Source: Liolophura sinensis (Eukaryota > Mollusca > Polyplacophora > Chitonida > Chitonidae). Taken from it: DNA of 64,000 nt. The notes under the pieces were generated by a model. The model was not told the DNA's origin, made no database searches, and saw only the letters and a program-made list of their open reading frames with translations. The translations under genes and the position numbers were made by a program. Of the stretch, positions 23,801-35,091 are shown one piece after another. Where the stretch lies: the NCBI RefSeq assembly GCF_032854445.1, contig NC_088303.1, positions 5,835,501-5,899,500 on the forward strand, written 5' to 3'. Each line of letters starts with the position of its first letter. Position 1 is the stretch's first letter.

Positions 23801-26800
23801 GTGATGAACTCCAATTCAATCCTATGTACTTATTGATTCCATCACATACCTGGCCAGACAGCACGACTCTTCCTTCTGACTGGCATCTACCAAATGGCAG
23901 TTCCCAATCTGAAGAAAGAAAATAAATATCAGTTAAACGTTCAACAAAACATTTACTAATTCAAATGCATTTACAGCTGAATTTATATGACAATGTTCTG
24001 AAGAATTTAGGGGTACTAAGTAGCAAACAAACCACCTGACTCTGCAGTCAAATCAGCAAGGGCTGGATTTGAACCAAAGATAATGGTTTATATAAACCAC
24101 AGTCAGAACAAAGGTTTAGCAAATTTATCAACAAAATTACACACAAGGGTTAAAACTTTACAGGTTTACTAGTTAACATCATCTTTGTAATTCATTCTTT
24201 GAAGTACTTCAACATGAGAACAAATATAACTGTCCATTTAAATTCATTGAGCTTTGGGCCGTGAGAAGATTTAAGTTTTTAACTTGATTACATGAATATG
24301 CATCACAGTTTATACTTTACGCCATGTCTTGAAGTTTGGCTATGCTTGTTTGCAATACCTTGTGACCTCTGTTTAAAATATGAATGAAAGATTATGGTCT
24401 AATGCCAATTTGCTCCGCTTAAAATAGAACATACCTGCAACAACAATTGCATAAAAGTTAATCCACATACATATAGTATTCCAAAACTGAAATTTTGCAT
24501 TGTATGTAACAAACATTTACTATGAATGTTTGTGTAAAGTAAACTTCAGATCAATGTTGTCCTTTTTTATTAACCTACTTCTGCTCTATCTCAAGTTTAC
24601 AAAGAGTGAAGCACATTATCTTCACATGTAACATCTGTGATTTGAAGGAAAAGGTCATGAGAAAATGAGAAAAAAAAACCAATCAATCAGCAGCTAGTAA
24701 AGGCAAGCTTAAACATAGCTCTGAGGCGCTTTCCACAGCTGGTTGCTCCTAGCCAATTAGGGATAACTTACTTGAGGCGAGATGATTGCACTGCATTTTG
24801 CAGGAGAACACTGGGCACCTTACCTTACTGTGTGTGATGAGGGCAAGGGAGGAGATGACACTGGGCACCTTACCTTACTGTGTGTGATGAGGGCAAGGGA
24901 GGAGATGACACTGGGCACCTTACCTTACTGTGTGTGATGAGGGCAGGGGAGGAGACGACACTGGGCACCTTACCTTACTGTGTGTGATGAGGGCAAGGGA
25001 GGAGGCGACACTGGGCACCTCACCTTACTGTGTGTGATGAGGGCAAGGGAGGAGACGACACTGGGCACCTTACCTTACTGTGTGTGATGAGGGCAAGGGA
25101 GGAGACGACACTGGGCACCTTACCTTACTGTGTGTGATGAGGGCAAGGGAGGAGGCGACACTGGGCACCTTACCTTACTGTGTGTGATGAGGGCAAGGGA
25201 GGAGGCGACACTGGGCACCTTACCTTACTGTGTGTGATGAGGGCAAGGGAGGAGACGACACTTGGCACCTTACCTTACTGTGTGTGATGAGGGCAAGGGA
25301 GGAGACGACACTGGGCACCCTACCTTACTGTGTGTGATGAGGGCAAGGGAGGAGGCGACACTGGGCACCTTACCTTACTGTGTGTGATGAGGGCAAGGGA
25401 GGAGACGACACTCGGCACCTTACCTTACTGTGTGATGAGGGCAAGGGAGGAGACGACACTGGGCACCCTACCTTACTGTGTGTGATGAGGGCAAGGGAGG
25501 AGGCGACACTTGGCACCTTACCTTACTGTGTGTGATGAGGGCAAGGGAGGAGGCGCCACTGTGCACCTTACCTTACTGTGTGTGATGAGGGCAGGGGAGG
25601 AGACGACACTGGGCACCTTACCTTACTGAATGTGATGAAAACAGGACAGAAGACAACACTGGGCACCTTACCTTACTGAGTGTGATGAGAACAGAGAGGA
25701 GACGACACTGGGTACCTTACCTTACTGAGTGTGACGAGAACAGGAGAGTAGACAACACTGGGCACCTTGCCGTACTGAGTGTGATGAGAACAGGACAGAA
25801 GACAACACTGGACACCTTACTTTACTGAATGTGATGAGAATAGGGGAGGAGATAACACTGGGCACCTTGCCTTACTGAGTGTGATGAGGACAGGGGAGGA
25901 GACAACACTGGGCACCTTACCTTACTGAGTGTGATGAGAACAGGACAGAAGACAACACTGGACACCTTACTTTACTGAGTGTGATGAGAATAGGGGAGGA
26001 GATAACACTGGGCACCTTGCCTTACTGAGTGTGATGAGGACAGGGGAGGAGACAACACTGGACACCCTACCTTACTGTGTGTGATGAGGGCAAGGGAGGA
26101 GGCGACACTGGGCACCTTACCTTACTGTGTGTGATGAGGGCAAGGGAGGAGACGACACTCGGCACCTTACCTTACTGTGTGATGAGGGCAAGGGAGGAGA
26201 CGACACTGGGCACCCTACCTTACTGTGTGTGATGAGGGCAAGGGAGGAGGCGACACTTGGCACCTTACCTTACTGTGTGTGATGAGGGCAAGGGAGGAGG
26301 CGCCACTGTGCACCTTACCTTACTGTGTGTGATGAGGGCAGGGGAGGAGACGACACTGGGCACCTTACCTTACTGAATGTGATGAAAACAGGACAGAAGA
26401 CAACACTGGGCACCTTACCTTACTGAGTGTGATGAGAACAGAGAGGAGACGACACTGGGCACCTTACCTTACTGAGTGTGACGAGAACAGGAGAGTAGAC
26501 AACACTGGGCACCTTGCCGTACTGAGTGTGATGAGAACAGGACAGAAGACAACACTGGACACCTTACTTTACTGAATGTGATGAGAATAGGGGAGGAGAT
26601 AACACTGGGCACCTTGCCTTACTGAGTGTGATGAGGACAGGGGAGGAGACAACACTGGGCACCTTACCTTACTGAGTGTGATGAGAACAGGACAGAAGAC
26701 AACACTGGACACCTTACTTTACTGAGTGTGATGAGAATAGGGGAGGAGATAACACTGGGCACCTTGCCTTACTGAGTGTGATGAGGACAGGGGAGGAGAC

Positions 26801-29800
26801 AACACTGGACACCTTACCTTACTGAGTGTGATGAGAACAGGGGAGGAGACAACATTCAGACGTTTGACATCGTATGGATCATCAGAGATCTCCAGCTCTG
26901 TGTGCCCTTCTTCCTCAGATACAGTCACATTAGGGATTCTGAAAGTGATGTTTTTTGAATTACAAAAGAAAAGTGTTTTCATAATTTAAAAATACAGGAA
27001 AGGACAGCACAAAAATGAAGCTGGATCAGCAGATAGGCCATTCAAAACTGACCCTCAAAATACATGTGCTCATTTTCTTACACTTTCTGTTTTAACTGAA
27101 TTAATGGAGGTCAAATATTCAAATGGTAGGCTTTATGGACCATACTGCCAGTGGTAAGTACACACACTCTTCAGTATTTCACATCACTGTATTTGCATTA
27201 TATTCATCTACAGGTGAATTCTGAAGAACATCAAAGTAATCTTTTATTCATGGGTAATAACTATTCAAACATTAAAAGGTGTGTTTATAGACAAAACACT
27301 TCTGATTATTTATTTATTTATTTGTCTGGTGTTTTATGCCATACTCAAGAGTATTTCACTTATAAGACGGCGGCTAGCATTATGGTGGATGGAAACCGGG
27401 CAGAGCCGGGGGGAAACCCACGACCATCCGCAGGTTGCTAGCAGAAACACTTCTGATGATGTGATAAACACCACCTATATGGTTCAAAAAGCCCACCATA
27501 TAATTCAAAAATTTAATGCAAATTACAAAAAAAAAACTGAAAAATAAAACAATGATATATTTTTACACATTGTTTAGTCCATCTGATGAGCTTAATTTGA
27601 TTTTTTAGCTTTCCTTCTCTTTAAATGATGGAGTATGCGGTATCCTTTACTTACTTAGTGTTATATAAGGCAGCTTTTACGGCTATTGAAACTGCGTCAA
27701 AGAGATTCCCACCACATTCCAGTAACTATCACAAACAGAAACACAAAACATGTACAGTAACAATCTTAAGCCCCGTCCAGACTATCTAATATCCTTCAAC
27801 TTTTGTCCACTCATCAGCAAGTTCAATGCTGTTGAGGTAAGTTGGGTGTCCTATGTATACTACAAATCAAATAGGTCAACACTGTCCAACACTGGTGTTG
27901 TATGTTGATCAATGTCGAGCTGTGTTCCAAACTTTCGATAAATTGGAGGGAAATTTCCACCTTTCTCTCCAATGCACAATGAGAGACACAATGACCTGCA
28001 CCTGGAAGAATTGTGTCATTGGTTTATCGTTTGTGCTTATTACCATAGCCATACTCCTGTATCAATGAAACTGTCTCCTCTCTCTTTCACCTTTGGCACT
28101 GCCATTTTGCCCAGGTCAATTGCCTTAAGACGGTCACGTTATTTCTACATGCCCGCTGATTGGCTACACTCACTCAACCTGACTCAACTTGTTGACAACA
28201 AATACACGTGCACATTTCCAATTTAACAAAGTTGGATGGTGTTTAATGTTGTTTAACAGAGTTGAAGAACCTGTCCAAACTACTGAACATGGCTCAACTT
28301 GTTCACTCAACTTCAACTTGTCTCTTGTTGGGTCACCAAAAGTTGAGTGATGTTGGGTTGTCTAGACGTGGTTTAAACTAACAATAATCAATCTACAACA
28401 GCAATGTATATGTGATACTACTTGTGATAAGTGTAGTTCAAAACAAATATACATTGCAATGGCAATACATATTTATTTATTTATCTATTTGACTGTTGTT
28501 TAACCCCATACTCTAGAATTTTCCACTTTCATGACGGCAGTCAGTTTTATGGGTTGGAGAAAATGCAGTGCCTGGATAAACCACCACCCTTTGGTAAGTT
28601 ACTACCAAACTTTTCCAATGTGTGACATACATGACATTGGAGGAAGGCAAGGCATGGTCTTCAACAAACATTAGATTACGTCAATGCCCACAAGAGTATC
28701 GTCAACTTCTTATTGTCCATGTTGTCACCAAGGTCCCACAAGCAGTGAGACTGGGAAAATCTGAAAATTCCCTGTGTAAGGCTGGTTTGAACACACACCT
28801 TGTGTTCCTAGAGACTGAAAGTTAAGCACTAACCATAAGACCAGCAATAGTCCGCTAATGTTCATAAATATACGAAGGTGACATAATATATTAAATCAAG
28901 AATCAAGTCTTTGGGTACATGATGAGCAGGTTTCATACTTCCATCATAAGAATGACATGAATTTACTCACGACAAAAGATTTTTAACACTCAGATGTAAT
29001 AGTTGCATGGCATACCACGATATCCACGTTCAGGACCCAACACCGCTGCCCTGGAATAATCACTAAAGAGTTCAGGTCTAAGCTTGTGGCTGTGTCATAC
29101 GCTCGTGCTAGCGTGTTGCTGATTTCTGTGGCTAATTCTTCCCCACCTCGGCCTTCAAACTCGGGAGTGGCATTTGCTGAGCTATTAAAATAAAGGATAT
29201 TCATTTATATCAGAATCAGGCACTGCAGAGGGAGCCTTTGTAGCGCGGTCATCAGCATGCTAGTGCAGCACAATGACTCAGAACCTGGTCACCAATGCAG
29301 TTGCTGTGAGCTCAAGTCCACCTCATGACCTAACCATCGCAGAGCAAAATGCTTTAACCACTTGATCTTGACCCAATACCACACTAAAGTGATAATGACT
29401 GCTTAAAGAAATAACTAAATTATGATATATTGAATTTTTGGGAAAGTGTGAAGTACGAGGTAGCTTGAACATAAAGAATTTTCACAAATTTGGAAAGTCT
29501 TCCACATGCCACATTTAAATGTGTAATCAATTTTCATTTAGAAGCCTGGGGCCTCCGTGGGTCAGTATGTTAGCACACAACCCGGGAGCCTCTCACCAAT
29601 GCGGTCACTGTGAGTTCAAGTCCAGGTCATGCTGGCTTCCTCTCCAGCCATATGTGGGAAGGTGTGCCCGCAATCTGCAGATGGCCATGGGTTTCCAGCG
29701 GGCGCTGTCCGGTTTCCACCCACCATAATGCTGGTTGCCGTTGTATAAGTGAAATATTCTTGAGTACAGCGTAAAACACCAATCAAATAAATAAATACAT

Positions 29801-30044
29801 TTATTTAGAAGCCAGTCTGTGTGATTATAACACAGCTTTCCACTGGCATGAAATTCATGTGAGGTGAAATCATGTCGGATGGATTTCACCAGTCCATCAG
29901 TGAGATTTAAAATTACATGAACTTTATCTGGTTTGGTCTCACTACTCACCAGTCCACAAAGAATTCCAGCCGGCCCTGATTAGGCCTATCAGCAGTGGGC
30001 TGACCCATGTCAGCTTTTACCCCCACCAAAATGTCTGTGTTAGC
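20811..30044 (-). CDS. EXOSC7: Exosome complex component RRP42 (EXOSC7), copy 1, C-terminus altered, 5' exons not found
   Basis: A subunit of the RNase PH-like ring of the RNA exosome, which threads RNA for 3'-5' decay in nucleus and cytoplasm. Seven exons in order: 29,950-30,044; 29,016-29,181; 27,655-27,725; 26,818-26,938; 23,850-23,908; 21,278-21,374; 20,811-20,960. All have GT-AG borders and matching phases. Recognisable blocks: NTDILVGVKADMGQP, LEFFVDCSANATPEFEGRGG, CWVLNVDIVLLECGGNLFDA, VSIAVKAALYNTKIP, ELEISDDPYDVKRL, GNCHLVDASQKEES, VIMGITDKGTVTAL, SGKRVGQALNKRLLEVL. They follow EXOSC7 throughout. A 22-bp deletion between 20,877 and 20,878 removes the usual end (TMGFLK in copy 2) and its stop; the frame runs on as PTFVSIGLDILCKETWKTIAL. 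About 54 N-terminal residues are missing. The family is certain; whether this copy is functional is not. Confidence 0.88.
22082..22872. mobile_element. Degenerate Harbinger-type element with a MADF fragment (copy 1)
   Basis: The ends are inverted (left AGCCGGGCGTATATTGACCT; right, reversed, GTAGGGCGTAGATTGACTTG) and flanked by TAA (22,079-22,081 and 22,873-22,875). Inside, from 22,351, a short + frame reads MAATEWTHEAKNKLIHLWRQ and then HLLLGTDKAYDAHGLCK, the first half of a MADF/Myb-like domain ending near a GTAAG-like splice donor. The rest of the gene is gone. The counterpart is 50,193-50,983 in copy 2, so the insertion predates the duplication. Confidence 0.65.
22874..22930 (+). mobile_element. 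SINE tail, family A (copy 1)
   Basis: Only the 3' end is left: GAAATATTCTTGAGTACAGT, ACACCAATCAAATAAATA. It directly abuts the Harbinger-type element. Copy 2: 50,985-51,041. Confidence 0.65.
23112..23556. repeat. 50-bp minisatellite, about 9 units (EXOSC7 intron, copy 1)
   Basis: The unit begins TCTACACTGAACATGAATGT and continues ACATGTAGTACCACACCTAT, ATCTGCAGTT. Spacing is exactly 50 bases. Copy 2 has about 16 units at 51,233-52,035. It produces spurious frames on the - strand (LHVHSCSV type) that are not genes. Confidence 0.95.
24804..26852 (-). repeat. 50-bp minisatellite made of the SDDPYD exon end plus its splice donor, about 41 units
   Basis: Read on the - strand, each unit is the last ~35 nt of the EXOSC7 exon 26,818-26,938 (GTCTCCTCCCCTGTTCTCAT, CACACTCAGTAAG) followed by the first 15 nt of its intron (GTAAGGTGTCCAGTG). 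The first unit is the real exon end itself. Units nearest the exon carry ACTGAGTGTGATGAGAACAG; those further away are homogenised to ACTGTGTGTGATGAGGGCAA. A block around 25,380-25,900 is repeated around 26,120-26,640, showing a larger duplication. Copy 2 has 27 units (53,281-54,631). Confidence 0.93.
27306..27445 (-). mobile_element. SINE fragment, family A (copy 1)
   Basis: ATTT-repeat tail, GTGTTTTATGCCATACTCAA, ACGGCGGCTAGCATTATGGT, CCACGACCATCCGCAGGTTG. This is the well-preserved 3' part of the SINE read backwards. Copy 2: 55,085-55,224. Confidence 0.8.
27770..28373. mobile_element. MITE with TAA/TTA-flanked inverted ends (copy 1)
   Basis: Left end GCCCCGTCCAGACTATCTAA and reversed right end ACCACGTCTAGACAACCCAA are similar, both continuing into TCAACTTTTG. 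TAA flanks both sides, which suggests a PIF/Harbinger-type MITE. Internally it has repeated CAACTTGTT motifs. No gene is seen. Copy 2: 55,549-56,152. Confidence 0.6.
28471..28600 (-). mobile_element. Diverged SINE fragment, family A (copy 1)
   Basis: ATTT-rich tail, then TTGTTTAACCCCATACTCTA, TCATGACGGCAGTCAGTTTT, ATGGGTTGGAGAAAATGCAG. The order of the SINE is kept but the sequence is strongly mutated. Copy 2: 56,250-56,387. Confidence 0.45.
29229..29335 (+). mobile_element. Diverged SINE head, family A (copy 1)
   Basis: TGTAGCGCGGTCATCAGCAT, GCAGCACAATGACTCAGAAC and TGTGAGCTCAAGTCCACC keep the tRNA-like A and B box order of the SINE at 29,548. Copy 2: 57,022-57,145. Confidence 0.5.
29548..29799 (+). 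mobile_element. Full-length tRNA-derived SINE, family A (copy 1)
   Basis: The head GGGCCTCCGTGGGTCAGTAT with TTAGCACACAACCCGGGAG is tRNA-like, and GAGTTCAAGTCC is a good B box. The body contains TCTCCAGCCATATGTGGGAA and CACCATAATGCTGGTTGCCG. The tail is AAATAAATAAATA. This is the best copy of the family in the window. Copy 2: 57,367-57,618. Confidence 0.85.
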
Positions 30045-30729
30045 CTGGTTAGGAAAAATCGACAGTAGAATACATCACAGAAATCACCACTCCAGCAGCC
30101 TTACAAAATTGTTACAACACAACATCAAGCTCATTTAACCAGAGATCAATTTCTTCATTCTATGCTACTTCAGCAGTATGTTGTACTGCTCCAAAGACGG
30201 GCCCCAAGAGAGTGAGATTTGTGATTCAGGTATTTTCTCACAAAATAAAGGAAAAGTTGCAGACTGGACAGCAACACTACTGTACTAGTCAAAAGCTAGA
30301 TGGGAGCTATTTGTTGCACTTTTGTGTCTAGAGTTACCTCCCTTTGACAGTGTTTTCAGTGGTCTGGTTTACTTGGCATGATCTGACAAATTAAGATTTG
30401 AAATGATTTTCTGTGAGCAAAGAACAGATGTTTGGTTTCAGGAATATGAATTGTTTTTCTTTTTTGGAAGAATAATGCAAATAATTTCATATTTACAGAT
30501 AACTATATTTGTCATATAACTTAGTCATATTAAAATTTGGCATAGTTTTTCCAGTACAACTGCATACACATAACTGCTCCTTGCACTATCAGAATTTTTC
30601 TATATGTTTTGTCAGTTTCTTGGTTTCATGTGATTTAAAGTCACTATTTCATCATACCTTAACAATGTCTATCAGCAACAGTAGGAGACAATCTGAATGC
30701 CTAGAAATGTTTAGGGCTATATCACTGTA

Positions 30730-31504
30730 CTGAGGACTGAGCGGACCTTCCAGTGTACTTGAGGGGACCCACCAGTGTACCTGAGGGCACCCAACAAATT
30801 ACCTGAGGGCACCCACCAATGTACCTGAGGAGACCCATCAATCAACCTGAGGACACCCGTCAGTTTAGCTCAGGTTACTCACCAGGCTACCTGAGGGGTT
30901 CCATCAGTCAGCCGGAGGACACCCATCAGTCAACCTGAGGAAACCTGTCAGTCTAGCTCAAGGTACCCACCAGCCTACCTGATGGCACCCATCAGTTTAG
31001 CTCAGGGTACCCACCAGCCTACCTGAGGACACCCATTAGTTTAGCTCAGGGTACCCACCAGCCTACCTGAGGGGTTCCATCAGTCAACCGGAGGACACCC
31101 ATCAGTCAACCTGAGGAAACCCGTCAGTTTAGCTCAGGGTACCCACCAGGCTACTTGAGGGGTTCCATCAGTCAACCGGAGGATACCGTCAGTCAACCTG
31201 AGGAAACCCGTCAGTTTAGCTCAGGGTACCCACCAGGCTACTTGAGGGGTTTCATCAGTCAACCGGAGGACACCCATCAGTCAACCTGAGGAAACCCGTC
31301 AGTTTAGCTCAGGGTACCCACCAGGCTACTTGAGGGGTTTCATCAGTCAACCGGAGGACACCCATCAGGCAACCTGAGGACACCCGCCAGTCTAGCTCAG
31401 GGTACCCACCAGCCTACCTGAGGACACCCACCAGGCTACCTGAGGACACCCATCAGTCTAGCTCAGGGTACCCACCAGCCTACCTGAGGACACCCACCAG
31501 CCTA
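30730..31504. repeat. 22-bp satellite with 88-bp higher-order unit (copy 1)
   Basis: 22-base monomers such as ACCTGAGGACACCCATCAGT(CA), ACCTGAGGAAACCCGTCAGT(TT), AGCTCAGGGTACCCACCAGG(CT) and ACTTGAGGGGTTTCATCAGT(CA) follow each other. In the middle of the array the four types recur in this order with an 88-base period. Copy 2 (58,560-59,083) is about 240 bases shorter, equal to 11 monomers. Confidence 0.9.
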
Positions 31505-32572
31505 TGATGTGTTAAGGGATTACAAATTGTCACCAGCGAGTGCGTGTCCGTAAGGTGGGAGCTTCGTGGTATTTCTTCCAGTTACATGATGAACATTTCC
31601 TTCCAGTATAGATCAGTATTTATGCCAGTAGAAATTTGCAGTGCAATGTTGCAGGGTGAGATGGACTATAAATTGGCACTTTTTCAGTTTTGGGTGTGCA
31701 TCACTTTTGTAACATGCTAATGTGTGTCTGCATTTGTAAATAATCTATTACACAATTGCTGTATAGGGGTGTAAATCGAATGGAGATTAAACTGAATGCG
31801 TTCTGCTTGTGCTGTGATGTGAAATGTAGCCTTCTTTATGCAGCCACCCGTAAATCAGTGCAATTATCTGAAAAATCTCAGAAATGAGTAATTATGGGTT
31901 AACGTCACCTACACATGGAGGCATATCACAATTTTTTTTATTGTTCAAGGGCAAAGTGCAATATGTTATGATGAGATATGTTTTACAAACACAGGTGAAT
32001 TTGAAATCTTTAACTGAAGGCATATTTATTTTGCTGTTTTTCTTCATATTTATCTCCATTTTGTCTGGCTATGCTATTTTGTATTCCTTTTGAGATGATC
32101 ATGCAAGCAGGAAATCAAACAATATCAATGTTTTGTTTCATGACATTGATGGAAAAATAAGCCACCAAAAATGGCTTCTTTCTTTACAAAACTCTCAATT
32201 TAACAATTCGTTTATTTCTATTATTATTCCAAAGAAAAGATTTTCGCAGAATCTGGAAAATGTAATTACACGTATGATGGCTGCATTGCTTGATACATTA
32301 ACTGTGATTTCTCTGCTGTGATCTCAGCATTAATTATTTGAGAGATACATACATCTTGACATGCATTTTTTTGCAGGCGATGTGTGTAAAACCTGTCTTA
32401 TACATGGGCATGTAAATATGGGCCAAAAAATTGCTGCATTGGCAACAGACTTGCTCAAAGAATACAAGTTCATCCTGGCTTACTTTATACTGTTCTACCA
32501 TTGTCTGCACTCTAAAAGTTAATCTGTTAAGTTTTACTTAATATTATGTTAACTGATGTCTTCTAGGTGATG
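31505..32572. other. AT-rich stretch without a recognised gene (copy 1)
   Basis: No exon is recognised on either strand. It is strongly conserved with 59,084-60,154 of copy 2. This stretch was searched for the missing EXOSC7 5' exons without success. Confidence 0.4.
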
Positions 32573-32997
32573 TTTATACAGGCCTACACCATAACATGTA
32601 TAAACAGGTATGGGCCTACATCATAACATGTATAAACAGGTATGAGCCTACATCGTAACACGTATAGACAGGTATGGGCCTACATCGTAACATGCATAAA
32701 CAGGTATGGGCCTACATCATAACATGTATAAACAGGTATGGGCCTACATCGTAACATGTATAAACACATATGGGCCTACATCGTAACATGTATGTACATG
32801 TATGGGCCTACATCGTAACATTTATAAACAGGTATGGGCCTACATCATAACATGTATAAACAGGTATGGGCCTACATCATAACCTGTATAAACAGGTATG
32901 GGCCTACATCATAACATGCATGTACATGTATGGGCCTACATCATAACATGCATGTACATGTATGGGCCTACATCATAACATGCATGTACATGTATGA
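32573..32997. repeat. 32-bp minisatellite, about 13 units (copy 1)
   Basis: The unit starts CATAACATGTATAAACAGGT and ends ATGGGCCTACAT. The last units change to CATGCATGTACATGTATGGG. Copy 2 has about 19 units (60,155-60,770). Confidence 0.93.
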
Positions 32998-33118
32998 GTG
33001 AAGATCAACCTATACATGAAAGTTAGAATGGTTAGAAACAGTATGCAGGTGAATCGTCATGTATAGACAGATGAAAGAATATGTACCACAGAAGAATTAA
33101 ACACATGGGAGTTTAATT

Positions 33119-35030
33119 GTGTGCAGTTGGCTGCCTGTGTACATTTCATGCACAGGTGGGTTCCAGTGTACCGTTAATTTACACGTGGCAGGCTGTTTAA
33201 GTTGATCTAGAGGTGGCACTGAGCCTGTGTAAAGTAAATCCACAGCTGGCAGCCTGTGTACAGTTCACTTACAGGTGGCAGCCTGTGTACAGTTCACTTA
33301 CAGGTGGCACTGAGCCTGTGTACATTTCATGCACAGGTGGGTTCCAGTGTACTACTAATCTACAGGTGGCTGCCTGTTTAAATTGATCCACAGGTGGCTC
33401 TGAGCCTATGTACATTAGATGTACATCTGGCAGCCTGTGTACAGTTGATGTACAGGTGGCACTGAGCCTGTGTACAGTAGATCTACAGGTGGTAACCTCT
33501 GTACAGTTGATGTACAGGTGGTAACCTCTGTACAGTTGATGTACAGGTGGCAACTGGTGTACAGTTGACCTACAGGTGGCACTGAGCCCGTGTACAGTAG
33601 ATCTACAGGCAGCTAGTCTGTGTACAGTTGATCTTCAGGTGGCACTGAGCCTGTGTACAGTAGATCTACAGGCAGCTAGTGTGTGTACAGTTGATGTACA
33701 GGTGGGACTGAGCCTGTGTACAGTAGATCTACAGGCAGCTAGTGTGTGTACAGTTGATGTACAGGTGGCGCTGAGCCTGTGTACAGTAGATCTACAGGCA
33801 GAAGCCTGTGTACAGTTGATCTACAGGTGGCAGCCTGTTTAAGTTGATCTTCAGGTGGTAGCCTGTGTACAGTTGATGTACAGGTGACTACCTGTGTACA
33901 GTTGATGTACAGGTGGCAGCCTGTGTACAGTGGATGTACAGGTGACAGCCTGTGTACAGTTGACCTACAGGTGGCAGCCTGTGTACAGTTGACCTACAGG
34001 TGACATTGTCCATGTGGACAGTAGATCTACAGGCAGCTAGTTTGTGTACAGTTAATCTCCAGGTGGCACTGAGCCTGTGTACAGTAGATCTACAGGCAGC
34101 TAGTCTGTGTACAGTTGATGTACAGGTGGCACTGAGCCTGTGTACAGTAGATCTACAGGCAGCTAGTGTGTGTACAGTTGATGTACAGGTGGCGCTGAGC
34201 CTGTGTACAGTAGATCAACAGGCAGAAGCCTGTGTACAGTTGATCTACAGGTGGCAGCCTGTTTAAGTTGATCTTCATGTGGTAGCCTGTGTACAGTTGA
34301 TGTACAGGTGACTACCTGTGTACAGTTGATGTACAGGTGGCAGCCTGTGTACAGTAGATCTACAGGCAGCTAGTGTGTGTACAGTTGATGTACAGGTGGC
34401 GCTGAGCCTGTGTACAGTAGATCTACAGGCAGAAGCCTGTGTACAGTTGATGTATAGGTGGCAGCCTGTTTAAGTTGATCTTCAGGTGGTAGCCTGTGTA
34501 CAGTTGATGTACAGGTGGCTACCTGTGTACAGTTGATGTACAGGTGGCAGCCTGTGTACAGTGGATGTACAGGTGGCAGCCTGTGTACAGTTGATCTACA
34601 GGTGACATTGTCCATGTGGACAGTAGATCTACAGGCAGCTAGTTTGTGTACAGTTAATCTCCAGGTGGCAGTCTGTGTACAGTTGATGTACAGGTGGCAG
34701 CCTGTGTACAGTTGATCTTCAGGTGGCACTGAGCCTGTGTACAGTAGAGCTACAGGCAGCTAATCTGCGTACAGTTGACCTACAGGGGACAGTCAGCCTG
34801 TGTACAGTAGATCAACAGGTAGCTAATCTTTGTACAGTTGATCTTCAGGCGGCAGCCCATGTACAGTAGATCCACAGATAACACAGGTCTGTGTACAGTT
34901 GATCTTCAGGTGCAGCCTGTGTACAGTTGATGTACAGGTGGCAGCCTGTGTACAGTAGATCTACTAGCAGCTAGTCGGTGTACAGTTGATCTACAGGCAG
35001 CTAGTTGGTGTACAGTTGATGTACATATGT
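33119..35030. repeat. 29-33-bp TGTACA/CAGGTGG satellite (copy 1)
   Basis: About 60 units of three lengths mix here: a 29-mer GTGTACAGTTGATGTACAGG(TGGCAGCCT), a 30-mer with TAGATCTACAGGCAGCTAGT, and a 33-mer with GGTGGCACTGAGCCT. Larger blocks are themselves repeated (around 33,560-33,900, 34,000-34,330 and 34,350-34,640). The apparent long frames (CTVDLQVALSL type, both strands) follow from the repeat. Copy 2 (60,893-62,288) is about 516 bases shorter. Confidence 0.93.
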
Positions 35031-35091
35031 GAAAAAGTGTACATTTGGGGCACAGATGGCAGCCTGTGTACAGTAGATATATACAGACAGC

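Noticed and set aside
24804-26852. CRISPR-like array
   Set aside because: Units are contiguous 50-bp repeats without unique spacers, in an animal gene intron.
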